This document shows positions 1 through 12,002 of a stretch of DNA of 64,000 bases, piece by piece. Each line of letters opens with the position of its first letter. The first letter of the stretch is position 1. The stretch spans positions 5,746,850 to 5,810,849 of the forward strand of contig CM034113.1 of NCBI GenBank assembly GCA_019914945.1. Reading direction: 5' to 3'. The position numbers and the translations under genes were made by a program. Origin of the DNA: Typha latifolia. Taxonomy: Eukaryota; Streptophyta; Magnoliopsida; Poales; Typhaceae. The notes under the pieces are model-generated. The model worked only from the letters and a program-made list of their open reading frames with translations. It made no database searches and was not told the DNA's origin.

Positions 1-2329
1 TCTTTCTCTTAGATTTTGGGATGAAGCCTTCTTAACTGCATGCTACTTAATTAATTGTATGCCAAGCTATAATATCAATACTTCTACACCTATCACACGC
101 CTTCTCAACATTACGCCATATTATACCTTTCTTCGCACTTTTGGTTGTGCATGTTGGCCTAGCCTTCAAAAATATAATTCTCATAAGTTGCAATTTCATT
201 CCAAACTGTGTCTTCTTGGGGTATAGTTCTATGCATAAGGGATATAAGTGTCTTGACAAAAGCACTGGCCAGGTGTATATCTTGCGAGATGTTGTCTTTG
301 ATAAATCCTTTTTCCCTTTTTCCACTCCTTCTCGGTCGGTCATCCCTTCTTTTGACGCTGTTTGTTTCCCTCAGTCTGAGCTGGCAATTGTGAATGATCA
401 TATGCGAAATTATGACTTATCGCTTTTGTTGTCTAACACGTCTAATGCAGTTGCAGTTGCACCGCGTCCCATGCCTCCAATAGACGATCAGCGCATCTGC
501 ATGATTGATGTCCCAGGTGCATGCAGTCCTGGGCCTGCTACCTCAACTCCTGGCCCAGGAAATCCTCCGCTGCAGCAACCGCTAAGTGCGGCGACCTCAG
601 CACCCACGCTTGGCGACACCAATATCGAGCTTGCACCAGATGCTGCTCCCGCTAATGCTCCACCCGTGCATCAGATGATTACTCACCTCCGCGCCAACAA
701 GACCTTCCCTAAGAAATTTATAGATGGCACTGTTCGATACACTCCAAATCATCGTGCTTTCTTTACTGAGCCTACATCTCATCGGCTTGCTCTTTCAGAT
801 CCGGCTTGGCGCTCCGCTATGAAGGATGAGTTTGTTGCTCTTCAGAAGAATTGTATCTGGAGACTTGCGCCACGTTCACCGGGCATCAACATTGTTAGCA
901 GTAAGTGGGTATTCAAGTTTAAACAGCGTCCGAATGGTTCCATTGATAAACATAAGGCGCGTTTGGTTGCTCGGGGGTTTACACAATAGTATGGTGTCAA
1001 TTATCAGGATACTTTCAGCCCTATTGTTAAGCCAGCCACTGTTCGTTTGATCCTTAGTTTGGCTGTCTCCAAGGGATGACATCTTTGCCAAATTGATGTG
1101 AGTAATGCCTTCCTTCATGGTTTTTTGGATGAAGATGTTTATATGCAGCAGCCACCAGATTTTGAAGATTTTCAACATCCATCCTATGTGTGCAAACTAC
1201 AAAAAGCGCTTTATAGTCTGAAACAATTACCTCACGCTTGGTTTTCTCGCCTCAGCGACCGTTTGCATCAGCTTGGGTTTCAGTCCTCCAAGGTAGATAC
1301 TTCATTCTTTCTGTTTCGCCATGGGGATATCACCATCTATATGCTTGTGTACATGGACGACATTGTTATTGCTGGTTCTTCCCAAAAGGTTGTTGATCAT
1401 TTGTTGTGCGCCCTGTCTTCCTCTTTTTCGATCAAAGATCTTGGTCGGTTGCCCTATTTTCTGGGGATTGAAGTCGTCTATAATTCAAGGGGAATCACCT
1501 TGATGCAGCACAAGTATGCCTCCGACCTCTTCACCGATCTCACATGGAGAATTGTAAGAGCATCTTAACCCCCATGTCTGTTATGGACAAACTTGCGTGC
1601 GACTATGGTACAGCTCTTGGTGATGATGATGTTTTCAATTATCGAAGCATAGTTAGAGGATTGCAATATCTTACGTTAACAAGGTCAGACATTTCTTTTG
1701 CTGTAAATAAGGTCTGCCAATATCTTTCCAAACCCACTGATGTGCATTGGGAGGTAGTCAAACGTATCTTAAGATACATCAAGGGCATAGCTGCTACGGG
1801 ATTCAGCATTCGGCGTTCCAACTCCACCCTCCTGAGTGTGTTCACAGACGCAAATTGGGCTGGTTGTGTAGATGACCGCAAGTCTACGGGAGGCTTTGCA
1901 GTATTCTTAGGCCCTAACCTGATCTCATGGAGTTCTTGCAAACAACCCACAGTGTCTCGGTCTAGCACTGAAGTTGAATACAAGGCCTTGGCGAATGGCA
2001 CAGCTAAAGCAACGTGGGTACAATCTTTGCTAAAAGAATTGGGCATATGCCAGCCATGACCTCTAGTCTTATGGTGCGATAATCTTGGAGCTACCTATCT
2101 AACAGCCAATCCAATTTTTCATGCACAGACGAAGCATATAGAGGTGGATTTCCACTTCGTGAGGGAGAAGGTTGCATTGGGTGCACTTGATGTCCTCTTT
2201 GTGTCGTCTAATGACCAAGTAGCAGATGGTTTCACCAAACCGGCTACGCGCTACATGCTTGATCGCCTACGATGCAATCTGAACCTTGTTACGGTTAAGA
2301 TTGAGGGGGGATGTAAACATAGTAAATAG
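1..2329 (+). pseudogene. copia polyprotein remnant (integrase end, reverse transcriptase, RNase H)
   Basis: Integrase C-terminal sequence with WDEAF (near 18) and a GYSSMHKGYKC block (near 220) is followed by a linker and the RT start SKWVFKFKQ (about 900). The RT carries the copia signatures DVSNAFLHG (1,093 on) and YMDDIVIAG (around 1,350), then RNase H with [11 protein letters not shown] and KSTGGF (about 1,835-1,895) and the ending [10 protein letters not shown] (2,212 on) used by copia polyproteins. The frame is broken by TAG at about 987, TGA at 1,077, a frameshift near 1,540, TGA at 2,057, and a frame change in the integrase part near 150-210. No intact product is possible. Family assignment is secure; lineage within copia is not. 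Confidence 0.88.
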
Positions 2330-2343
2330 CAATCTATTAGGCA

Positions 2344-2461
2344 TGATTATATATGGCGTAGCAAAATTATAGGGATTGGTTCTATATATAGATAAAAGGA
2401 TCTGATTATATATGGCATAGCATAATTGTAGGGATTTGTTTTATATATAGATAAAAGGATC
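2344..2461 (+). repeat. 59-bp tandem repeat in copia 3' LTR
   Basis: Two consecutive units (2,344-2,402 and 2,403-2,461) both begin TGATTATATATGGC and end with TATAGATAAAAGGATC. A third unit starts at 2,462 and breaks off after a few bases. It lies in the U3 part, just ahead of the TATA-like box near 2,499. Confidence 0.85.
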
Positions 2462-2713
2462 TGATTGCATAGGATCATGAAGATATATTATGCATTGTCT
2501 ATATAAAGAGAATGACACCCCTCAGGGGATTTTGCGACTAATAGCTTTTCTGACTTTATACTCTGATGTTTGAATGCCTTTGAATGCTAATAGTAATGTC
2601 TGGATGCTCATCAAATACTCTCGGAGGAGTGTTTGTAGCTTTCCTATGACTGCAGGTTTTATTTCGATGTTTGCATGTGTTTAAACTCCAAGAGGCAGGG
2701 CTGGCCTTTGTTA

Positions 2714-3359
2714 TATCTTCAACTAGACTCCAAAACTCTAAATTTAGAGCCCGGTGAAGCCCCAACCGGGCTCCAAATTTGGAGCCAGCTACGTAGAACT
2801 CTAAATTTGGAGCCCCATCTAAAAATTTGGAGCCCAGCTCCAATACTATTTAACTTTTAGAAATGTCAATTTTGCCCTACAAAAGCTTAATCCAAAAATT
2901 TAAATTCCGTATGTATTCTTTATTAAATAAGCTAATTAATTAAACTAAATATATAATTCGTTTTACTAATCAATTTTTAACAAAAATAGTACCGTTAGAA
3001 TGCTCTCATCGAGACCTTTAAAATGAGTCTAATATTAAATTATTTAAGTTATTTTAAATATTTTATTTTTATTTTGTGTAATATAATTTTGATGTTTTTA
3101 ATTAAAAAATAATAATTTAAAGTTATTTATGAAACTATTGAATATTAATCTTATTATAAAGATATCAATGAGAGTTTTCTAACCATATATTATTTATTAA
3201 AAAATAATAACATTAAGAGAACTTATTAAGTTATTTAAAATATAATATATAAATATATATATATATATATATTATATTATATTAATTAAAAATAAATATA
3301 GAGTTTAATGCACCGGGCTCTTGGCGCTCAAAATATAGAGCCCTCCCTTAGAGATGCTC
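2714..3359 (+). mobile_element. Tourist-like MITE, copy 1
   Basis: AT-rich element of about 646 bp flanked by TTA on both sides (2,711-2,713 and 3,360-3,362), the target duplication expected for PIF/Harbinger MITEs. The right terminus reads, on the minus strand, GAGCATCTCTAAGGGAGGGCTC; the left terminus is a worn version. The left end holds several copies of CTCCAAATTTGGAGC. The core shares GTACCGTTAGAA and AAAATGAGTCTAATATTAAA with the copies at 4.0 and 41.0 kb. No coding capacity. Confidence 0.75.
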
Positions 3360-3718
3360 TTAGTTAGTGTACTCCTTCTTGCATACTAGATTCATCAATG
3401 TCTAGGATGAGTAGAAACTAGAAAGGGCTTTGGGCTCTCCACATCTCACCTGTAATCAAGATATTTCTATGCAAGCTACTTTGAGGATGTTTGCCAGTTA
3501 TTGATTACCTGTCCATTTTTTCAAGAAACAACTTAATTGATTAATCACCATGATTACAAAAAGCCACATTAATGTCAGAAAACAAAAATCACAATGAGGG
3601 GCCAGAACAACCCGAACCCATATCCCCCTATTCTTCTTCCCAATCTGTCTCTGCATAATGGCCAAGAAAGCTCTAACAAAATCCTTTTTTGTACTATAAA
3701 GCCTCTATTCTACCCATA

Positions 3719-3762
3719 TATTCTTCTTCTTCTGCTTCTTCTTCTTCTTCTTCTTCTTCTTC
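3719..3762 (+). repeat. (CTT)n microsatellite
   Basis: Run of CTT/TTC triplets interrupted once, within an otherwise unremarkable AT-rich spacer. It is followed by repeats of CTACCCATATAT at about 3,763-3,810. Confidence 0.85.
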
Positions 3763-4381
3763 TACCCATATATATTCTACCCATATATAAAATATTCTAC
3801 CCATATATTTTAGCAAAGATTGTACCCACGTTTTTAGCAAAATGCATTTTACTTATGGCTACAGTAAAATAGACCTATTTTAGTATTTAAGTTTGAGGGG
3901 TGATCTAGTTTGGTAAATAAATTAAAACATAGATCTACCTTGGTCAGCAACTCCATGCTTTGTAACTTGAGATACCACCTTAGTATAATAATATACACTA
4001 ATAATATATTGAGTTAAATATATTTTACTCCCTTAGAGCATCTCTAATTGGGCTCCAAATTTTCGGTGGACTCTAACGAGGCTCCAAAGCTAGCTTCAAA
4101 TTTGGAGCCCGACTCTTTTTAACTTCAAACTTTATAAAATTTTGAACTTTTTCTGTAAATGTTTAATCCAATAATTATAATTTTATCTGTATCATCTATT
4201 AAATAATTTAGTTAGTTAAACTAAGTATATAATTAGTTTTACTAATTATTTTTTAATAAAAATAGTACCGTTGGAAAGGTCTCATTGAGACCTTTAAAAT
4301 GAGTTTAATATTAAAATATTTTGTGTTAATTTAAAATTTAAAATTTTATTGTTTATAAAATAAATATTTTATTATTATTAT

Positions 4382-4899
4382 TACTATAAAAGTGTACAAT
4401 ACCTTTGGACTTTTTAAAATACTACAACTAAATCTATTCGTTAGACTTTCGTGAGTTAAAACTCACGTGCCAAGTACGTGAACTCTATATTATTTTTAGA
4501 TAGACTAAATTACCCTCATGAAGACCAAAAAAATAATTTTCAAACAATTTTACCCTCATCTTCTTCCTTATGCTTCCCTTTTCTTTCCCATGTCATTTTC
4601 TTCCCAAGAGTGGCAGATTAAAGAGGAAGAAGAGGGGAAGAAGGAAAGAAGAAGATAAGAAAAGGGGTAGAAGAATAGAAGAAAATGGGTTTCTCTTGTT
4701 CTCTTTTCTCTCAACTAACAATGTGGATTAGTGGTAGGTACGGGTAGATAGGTAAATTTATATTTTTAGCTAATAAACCCTAATATTTTTCTCCAACTAC
4801 AAAGGGATAGAAAGGTAATTCTAGGGCTTCTGTTAACGGAGTCCAAGGGGTTGTAGCATTTTAAATGTTTAGGGAGGTATTTATACGCTTTTATAGTAC
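4382..4899. mobile_element. inverted-repeat element nested in MITE copy 2
   Basis: The left segment TACTATAAAAGTGTACAATACC, continuing through ACTACAACTAAATC, is matched in reverse complement by the right segment ending GCTTTTATAGTA (about 4,835-4,898). The imperfect inverted repeats are about 65 bp long. The right side continues outward into sequence typical of MITE ends that has no left counterpart, so boundaries are uncertain and one end may be truncated. Confidence 0.5.
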
Positions 4900-5040
4900 A
4901 AGGGGACAAATTGATACATGGTCAAAGTATAAGGGAGCAAAATGTAATTAGACCTTATTTAAAATTGATGTGTCCTAAAATTATTCAGATAATGACTTAA
5001 AATTATTTTCCAATGTAAATGCTAAAAATTAAGATATATC

Positions 5041-5130
5041 AAATATAAAATACATCAAAATACATCAAATATGAAATACATCAAACATGAAATATATCAG
5101 ACATAAAATACATCAAACATTAAATACATT
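5041..5130. repeat. short degenerate tandem repeat (AAATACATCAAACAT type)
   Basis: About five imperfect copies of a 15-18 bp unit built on ATACATCAAA, spaced without unique spacers. This is part of the DNA that interrupts MITE copy 2. Confidence 0.7.
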
Positions 5131-5697
5131 AAATAAAAATTTTATTAAAAATTTTATTCATTTATTCCGGTGACTTTGCCATAAGTGTTCAATCAGTACA
5201 TTCGAAGCTCAAAATGAGCTTCTCTATCTTGTCTTCCTATACCGAGCGAGGAATTATTGAAATTTTTTAATATCATTGGCTTCCATTTCTTCAATGGTTA
5301 TGGAGATGACTTATCAGACTATTAAATATTTATTATTTCTCATATTAAATGTTAATTTCTGCTTATTTTGTGCAATGCAATTTTACTATTTTTATAAGAT
5401 GTGTAATGCTTATTTCAATTATTTATTTTGTATAATGTAATTTGATGCATTCAATTAAAACTTTAATAATTTAAAATTATTTTTAAAACTACTGAATATT
5501 AGTCTTACTTTAAAGATCTCGATGAGAGTTTTTTAACTATACATTTTTTATTAAAAACAATAACACTAAGAAAACCTATTAAGTGATTTAAAATATAATA
5601 TATATATATATATATTATATTATATCACTTTTTTTTAATAAATATAGAGCCAGTGCATTGGGCTCCAAATATAAAGTATTGGTTGGAGATGCTCTTA

Positions 5698-6390
5698 ATA
5701 CTTATATTTAAAATTATTTTATTTTCTGTACTTTAAAAAGTCTCAAACAAATTTCTATACTTATTACTAAAGTAAAATCGTCAATTTTTTCTATCAAAGT
5801 TAATAGAGCGCGCCCAAATAACTAAAATGCCCCATTCATGTTTATTAGGCAAAATAGATGATTTTTTTATCTAATATTTTTTTATCCATATTTGTCTTAT
5901 TTCTCAATGTGATATAATTATTAAACTTCATAAAAACTCAAGTTCAATAAAATTTACTATATATTTGGTAAAATATAGAAAGTAAGAGAACAAAACATGT
6001 GGATATTTTTTAAAGAGAAATAAATACTTATATACGAGGAGAATGTCATTTTTATTCATAAAAAATAAAAAATGGAGGGAATTCAACCCTCCATTTAATT
6101 TTTGAATTTTGTTTTGACGCAGCTAGTTAATTTGGATGGAAAAACTAACAAATTCACTTTACTCATAAGTGCATAGATTGATTTAAATTTTTTTAAAGTA
6201 TAAGATGGTAAAGTAATTTTGTGCATGGATACATGTGCATAAAATATATTTGACGTTAATATATACATATATATATACTATCATCGTATTTTGAGTGTGG
6301 TGGTTGCATTGCTTGAAAACACACGTGGTGCATATGGTTAAATTTAATAGATTAATTTAAGATATCAGATATGACCAAATTAACATTCCA
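5698..6390. other. AT-rich spacer, no gene seen
   Basis: AT-rich non-coding sequence between the MITE pair and the SEO upstream region. No reading frame, inverted terminal repeat or gene-like feature could be supported here. Confidence 0.6.
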
Positions 6391-6394
6391 TTCT

Positions 6395-6575
6395 TTCATT
6401 ACCTTCAAAGTTAACGAGGAATAATGTATGCATACTTTCTAATGATGAAAGAGAGACCCCATTATTCTTTGTCCAGAAAAGGTGTCTCTTTATATCCTTC
6501 ATAATTTATACAAGCATATGTTCTTTGTTTACGACAAGAAAAAGAAGAAGCTTTAATTTTTCAATCTTTATGGAG
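6395..6575 (+). repeat. distal copy of duplicated SEO upstream segment
   Basis: About 180 bp resembling 7,205-7,405: both contain TTAACGAGGAATA.TGTATGCATACT, then GATGAAA, a GTATCTCTTTAT-like block, ATATGTTCTTTGTTTAC and GAAGCTTTAAT. The two copies lie in the same orientation about 810 bp apart. Beyond GCTTTAAT they diverge, and no SEO exon follows this distal copy. Confidence 0.65.
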
Positions 6576-7204
6576 ACGAAGGCTGAAATGAGCCTAACCT
6601 TAATTGCACGACCCGACGCCCAAACCCAAACCCATTAGCCCAAACATAGATCCAAGACCAAGCCCCATTGGCTACCTCTTCTTCATCCCTCATCTTCTTC
6701 TTTTCTTCTTTCTTCCTTAGAATTCTCTTTTCTTTCATTGTTGGTCTCGCTCTATTTTCCTACTCTAACCTTTAACCTTCATCTCCGTTCCTCTCTCCAT
6801 GGCATACCCTAAGCATAAGTTGATGCTAGGCTCGGTAACTTAAGCTTTGCTTATAAGCACCTTTTGTACGTATAGGCTAAGTGTGTTAAACAATACAAGA
6901 GCAATCATCGATCCCAAGATACATGATCTAAATATATTATAAATTCTTTTTTACATAATTGCCATCGTTATATTCTCTAAAATATCAAAACCGTCATTAA
7001 AATCTTTTGAATCTTTTAGAATTGCAAAATATTTCTAAAAGATTATTATTAAAGTTAATAAACACACACTTCAATTCGAGGATTTGGACCTAAAACTAGG
7101 GTTTGTTGGGTTTTTCTTACAACCATGATTTATAATTGGGATACAATCACGGTCATAACAATATACATCAAGCAAATAGATATCATACGTAATCCTTTCA
7201 TTGA

Positions 7205-7405
7205 TTCATTACCTTGAGAATTAACGAGGAATACTGTATGCATACTCATTTAGCAACGATGAAACACTAGATAGAACCTATTAATAGCCTTATACGAAAC
7301 AGGTATCTATCTCTTTATCACTTTTCTATTTTATCCACGCATATATTCTTTTGTTTACCACTAGCGCGGAAGCTTTAATTACTAATCTTTAAAGACACAA
7401 AACAC
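7205..7405 (+). promoter_or_regulatory. proximal copy of duplicated upstream segment, SEO promoter region
   Basis: Second copy of the segment at 6,395-6,575, lying about 340-540 bp before the SEO start codon. Its position makes it part of the SEO upstream region; a regulatory role is inferred from position and from the duplication only. Confidence 0.5.
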
Positions 7406-7643
7406 AATCTTATTCAAATCTCTTAGTGGCAGGATTTTTCTCTTTGCCTCGACACAGTGAACAAAATCACTGGATTTTCTGCACACTAAAGAAGAGGATA
7501 TCCACCTCTCCGTGCGCGAATTCCGAGGCATCCCTTTATGACTTTAAAGCGAGACCTATGTGCCCTGGTCATGAAGCAAGGTAGTTGTTCTCTTGTGGGC
7601 TTTATTCCATTTGTTCTCTATCTTAATCCTCCTCTGTTGCATG

Positions 7644-7652
7644 TATATATAG
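7644..7652 (+). promoter_or_regulatory. TATA box candidate for SEO
   Basis: TATATATAG about 93 bp upstream of the SEO ATG, followed by a short leader with no intervening ATG in a good context. Placement fits a plant core promoter. Confidence 0.55.
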
Positions 7653-7744
7653 CATGCAGGAAGCCCTAGTTTTCTCAGGCAGCAACTACTGCAGCTACAA
7701 CTTTGAGATTTGCTTAGTTTTGATTTGAGATTTGCTTAGGTACC

Positions 7745-8214
7745 ATGTCGCTTGCATCGGCTGCTAAGATGCAGATGATAAAGGGAGAGAGGCATCTCTT
7801 CTCATCGTCGGACGACAGCGCGGTGATGAAGCAGATTCTCTCGACGCATGCTCCTGACGGGCGTGATATCGATGTGAGGCCACTCTTGCATGTCGTTGAG
7901 GATGTCCTTAGCCGAGCTACTCCGACCGTCGTGGTGGTAAATAGTTGACCTAAAAGCTTAAGTTTTGCATAAATTTATGATCTCATATATATCTTAGATA
8001 GCTAATTTATGATTGACATATAATGTACCTTAACAATATGTAGTTCCAAGGGAAAATAGTTATTTTACATAGAGATATACTTTACTTAGTTTGGTATAAT
8101 AAAGGAAAGCAATAAGAAGCCTAATGCATGTGCTGATGTTTTTAATCAGTAGATTGTAAAAAAGTTGCAAGATTAGCACAGGGGACACACACATGCAAAA
8201 GATAAAAAACACTC

Positions 8215-8280
<66 letters not shown>

Positions 8281-11200
8281 TATAAAGCTGAAGGATTTGT
8301 ACCATGTATGTCTTTGCTATTGGTGTACAATTTATTCTTTTGTGATATATGTTTCAAATGCAACAAATTACCATGGAAGCAAGGTGTATATATATATATA
8401 TATATAAACATAAAATTAATCTCTATCAGCTTAACATCTTGGAGAATTTGTAGACATAACAATAAGTAGACATAAAAAATGACAAAGTTATGCAGTTCTT
8501 TATTTAATTATTCCAGTGTAAAATGAAAAAAAAAAAACATTCATATACGATTCTCTTGTTATTGAGCAGACACCACTTACTCAACACGATCTAGTGGACG
8601 ATAAGTTGCATCATGTAGAAAACATTGGGATGCTCGAGGCTCTGGCATACACAGTCCACAGGATTTCTTGCGAGGTTAGCCAACTCAGACTCCCAGGATG
8701 AACAGTAATATGCTATCTGCTATTACTGCATGAACTCTCTATAGATATTCATAACTTTACTTTAATGCCTTTTGTTTTTTTGGCATTCTTGGGCTTGCGT
8801 GTATGCCCTTCTAAGTTTCAACTTTGCGTGTATATCCTTTAATCACGTGATATCATTCATGTTATATCTATAAGATAAAATTATGTGATTTTTTACATAC
8901 TAGCCGTTAAAAACTTTTAAAATATCATAATTACTATTATATATTTTAAAATATCATAATTGCTATCATATCTTTTCAAAAATATAATTCCATTTGTTCG
9001 ATTTAACTAGTCGCTATAAAAACCAAACTTAAATTAAAAAAAAAGATCATTTTTCTCTTGTATAAATTAGTTAAAATTGTTCAAAAGCTATCAAATCTTT
9101 TTTGGAAGACAAAAATCATCGATAATTAATATTTTACGCTCAACATTAAAAAAGTAATATATTTTATATGTATTTATTAATTTTAACAATAATCTGTAAG
9201 GAATATTCTATTAAAAACTAATTATAATGGTCATTCTAAAAGAGTCAAAAGCATTAGGGACATTGGTTTGTAAAGGTGATACTTCCATCCACCTTCACCA
9301 CTTCTCCTAACTACGTATATATACATAGCATGATTCATGTGGAATGAATTGTTACAGATAGCGTACAAGTGTTCAAGCGGCGGTGACGCCCATGCAACCA
9401 CATTGGCAGTGTTCAATTTACTCACAAACTACCCCTGGGATGCCAAAGTGGTGCTTGCCCTCGCAGCCTTTGCAGTGAGCTACGGAGAGTTCTGGCTAAC
9501 TGCCCAGCTCCACACCGTCAATCCTCTGGCGAAGTCCATTGCGCTGCTCAAGCAACTCCCCGACATCCTCGAGCACACCAACGTCCTCAAGCCGAGGTTC
9601 GACGCCGTCAACATGCTCATCAAGGCCATGCTGGATGTCACCAAGTGCATCATTGAGTTCAAGGAGCTTCCCACGGAGTATATCTCACCTGAATCGCCTG
9701 ATATGTCCATGGCCATGAATCATATCCCTACTGCTGTCTACTGGACTGTTAGGAGTGTTGTTGCTTGTGCTTCTCAGGTCATCGGGTTGATAGGCCTTGG
9801 CCATGAGTAAGCTTGATAGCTTAATTGAGTTCCTATCTATGACTTTGAAGATGTTATTACTTTGGGGTTATATAAGTAATGCACGTTTTGATTGATTTCA
9901 GGTACATAAGCTCCACAACTGAGGCATGGGAGTTGTCAAGCTTAGCCCACAAACTTAACAACATTCATGGCCACCTCACTAAGCAATTGGATATATGCTA
10001 TCGCCAAATCGGTTAGTATGGAGATGTGCTCCCCTAAACAAAATGTTGTTGTTCTTCTCAGGCTATATAGTAAGATAATAGATAATGAGATATTAGTTAA
10101 TTGTCGAATTTTATAAGATAGTATAATATTAAAAAAAGTCGAGGTATTTTGAATTTTTTGTATTAATCTTATCAAAGTATTTTCTTTTTGTGATATCGCG
10201 TTGTGCAGCTGACAAGAAGAACATCGAATCCTACCAAACATTGGTGCGCCTCTTCGAGACCGTGCACATCGACAACATGAAGATCCTCCGCGCGCTGATA
10301 TACTCGAAGGACGACCTCCCCCTCGTCGACGGCACCACCAAGAAGAGGATCAGCGTCGACGTCCTCCGCCGCAAGATCGTGATGTTGTTCATCTCCGACA
10401 TGGACATCAGCCACGAGGAGATGTTCGTCCTCGTGCAGATCTATAACGACACGCACCAAGGGAAGGTCGAGAGGCACTACGAGATCGTGTGGCTGCCGAT
10501 CATCGACCGGCACCACCCGTGGACCAGCACGAAGGACGAGACGTTCAACCGGATGGCGTCGAACATGCCGTGGTACTCGCTGCACCACCCGTCGCTGGTG
10601 GATCCGTCGGTGATCAAGTACGTGAGGGACATCTGGCACTTCGACAAGAAGCCGATGCTGGTGGTTTTGGACCCCCAGGGGAAGGTGGTCTGCCCGAACG
10701 CGCTGCATATGATGTGGATTTGGGGGAGCTTGGCCTTCCCCTTCACTAGCAACAGGGAGGAGGCACTGTGGAGGGAGGAGACGTGGAGGATCGAGTTCCT
10801 CGTCGACGAGATCGATCCGGCCATACTTACATGGGTATGTACTAAATAATCTCTAACTCCTCTATCTTTCTTTTATTTAAACTTAGGATAAAATGGTCCT
10901 CGTGGTATCTAAAATTGGTCACGTTCAAGAGCTCATTAAACTCGTATGCATATGCATATAATAATGTTGTTGATAGGTGAAAGAAGGAAGGTACGTGTGC
11001 TTGTACGGCGGCGAGGACGTGGAGTGGATCCGGAAGTTCACGACTACCCTCCGGCGCGTGGCCCAGGAGGCGCGCATCCACCTGGAGATGATCTATGTCG
11101 GTAAGAGCAACCCCAAGGAGCGGGTAAAGCGGGCGATCAACGTCGTCGCCAACGAGAAGCTGAGCGGCTACTGGCAGGACCCGGCCATGGTGTGGTTCTT

Positions 11201-11594
11201 CTGGGTCCGCCTGGAGAGCATGTGGCACTCCAAGATGCAGCATGAGAAGAGCGTCGAGGAGGACGTGATCATGCAGGAAGTCATGTCCATGCTCAGCTTC
11301 GACGGCAGCGACGAGGGCTGGGCGTTGATCAGCAAGGGCTCCGTGGACATCATCAAATCCCACGGCAGAAAGCTCCTCGACTGCCTCACCAAGTTCGACA
11401 CCTGGAAGGACGACGTCGACGTCGAGGGCTTCATCCCGGCGCTCCAGACGGCGCTGAAGCCGTATGACACGCACGAGCACTGCACGAGGCTCATCCTGCC
11501 CAGCGAGACTGGCCGGATCAGGGAGAAGGTGGTGTGCGCGGATTGCAAGCGCCCCATGGATAAGTTCATCCTCTACAGGTGCTGCAATGATTGA
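7745..11594 (+). CDS. SEO: sieve element occlusion (SEO/SEOR) protein, six exons
   Basis: Exons 7745-7936, 8570-8674, 9358-9806, 9902-10011, 10209-10834 and 10977-11594 join in frame through GT-AG introns into 699 residues, the usual SEO length of about 700. The N-terminal SEO domain covers roughly residues 10-290 (LEALAYTVHRISCE, GGDAHATTLAVFNLLTNYPWDAKVVLALAAFAVSYGEFW in consecutive pieces). A thioredoxin-like middle follows (LFISDMDIS in exon 5), then the SEO C-terminal domain with GWALISKGS and the Cys-rich ending CADCKRPMDKFILYRCC. SEO proteins are phloem structural proteins (P-proteins) that form filaments in sieve elements and help plug them after wounding. The start is the first ATG after the TATA-like box. 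Exons 3, 5 and 6 are markedly GC-rich at third positions while exons 1-2 are less so. Intron 1 holds a long GA repeat. Exact SEO subtype was not resolved. Confidence 0.93.
8219..8278 (+). repeat. (GA)n microsatellite in SEO intron 1
   Basis: Nearly perfect GA run of about 29 units, followed further on by a short TA run at about 8,387-8,406. Apparent reading frames made of Leu-Ser repeats across it are artefacts of the repeat. Confidence 0.95.
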
Positions 11595-11664
11595 TCGTCA
11601 CATGCATGCATGGATGGACGGATGGATTAACGAAATAAATATGAGTGTGGCCTGGTAACGATGA

Positions 11665-11727
11665 TGAGTTTGATGTTGTTGTTGATGTTGATGTTGATGT
11701 TGATGTTGATGTTAATGTTAATGTTGG
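11665..11727 (+). repeat. (GATGTT)n hexanucleotide repeat in SEO 3' region
   Basis: About nine tandem TGATGTT/TGATGTTG-type units shortly after the SEO stop codon, probably within the 3' UTR. AATAAA-like signals lie on both sides (about 11,634 and 11,820). Confidence 0.8.
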
Positions 11728-12002
11728 GTTTTCTCTAGTGCTTCTTCGCCCTTTGTGGGAGGAGTGCATGACTTTGTTTTCTTTTGAATGAACTATATAT
11801 ATAGATGTATGGTTCGAGAAATAAATCAAGTATTTTTCTATAATCAATGTTCTATTTCCCATATTCCTAACTCCTAAGGAAGCTAGTCAAAATAGTACAA
11901 TATATAACTGGATACTACTCTAGTTCCTCTTGTACTATAATATGGGTATAGCATGATTAGGTAGCATTTACTGTAGATTAACTTCAGTCAGATCTACTAT
12001 CC

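Larger units (their letters stand above)
1..2560 (+). mobile_element. Ty1/copia LTR retrotransposon, 5'-truncated, with 3' LTR start
   Basis: The left edge of the window cuts into a copia element on the plus strand. It reads in copia order: end of integrase, linker, reverse transcriptase, RNase H, a purine-rich tract (about 2,303-2,311) and then a 3' LTR starting with TG at 2,312. No 5' LTR, gag or protease is visible because they would lie outside the window. The LTR holds a 59-bp tandem repeat and a TATA-like TATATAAAG near 2,499; its right end is not clear, so 2,560 is approximate. Stops and frameshifts in the coding part show it is dead. Confidence 0.85.
4036..5694 (+). mobile_element. 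Tourist-like MITE, copy 2, carrying inserted DNA
   Basis: Starts GAGCATCTCTAATTGGGCTCC after TTA (4,033-4,035) and ends TTGGTTGGAGATGCTC before TTA (5,695-5,697), so the inverted termini and 3-bp target duplication are intact. Copies 1 and 3 are about 640 bp; this one is 1,659 bp because unrelated DNA interrupts the core between about 4,380 and 5,310. Homology to the other copies stops near TTTATTATTATT at 4,370 and resumes around 5,310. The termini are better preserved than in copy 1. Confidence 0.75.

Noticed and set aside
2556..2860. Minus-strand frame of 95 codons with LEFWSLVED-like repeats
   Set aside because: It is the translation of the CTCCAAATTTGGAGC palindromes of the MITE.
5041..5130. 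Regularly repeated short units that recall a CRISPR array
   Set aside because: The units are degenerate and adjacent without unique spacers, in a plant genome; it is a simple tandem repeat.
8060..8462. Open frames rich in Leu-Ser across 8,142-8,462 on the minus strand
   Set aside because: They are translations of the GA repeat in SEO intron 1 and have no other support.
10172..11569. Long minus-strand open frames opposite SEO exons 5 and 6 (up to 212 codons)
   Set aside because: They are shadows caused by the GC-rich third positions of the real exons; compositions rich in His/Asp/Val and no domain.
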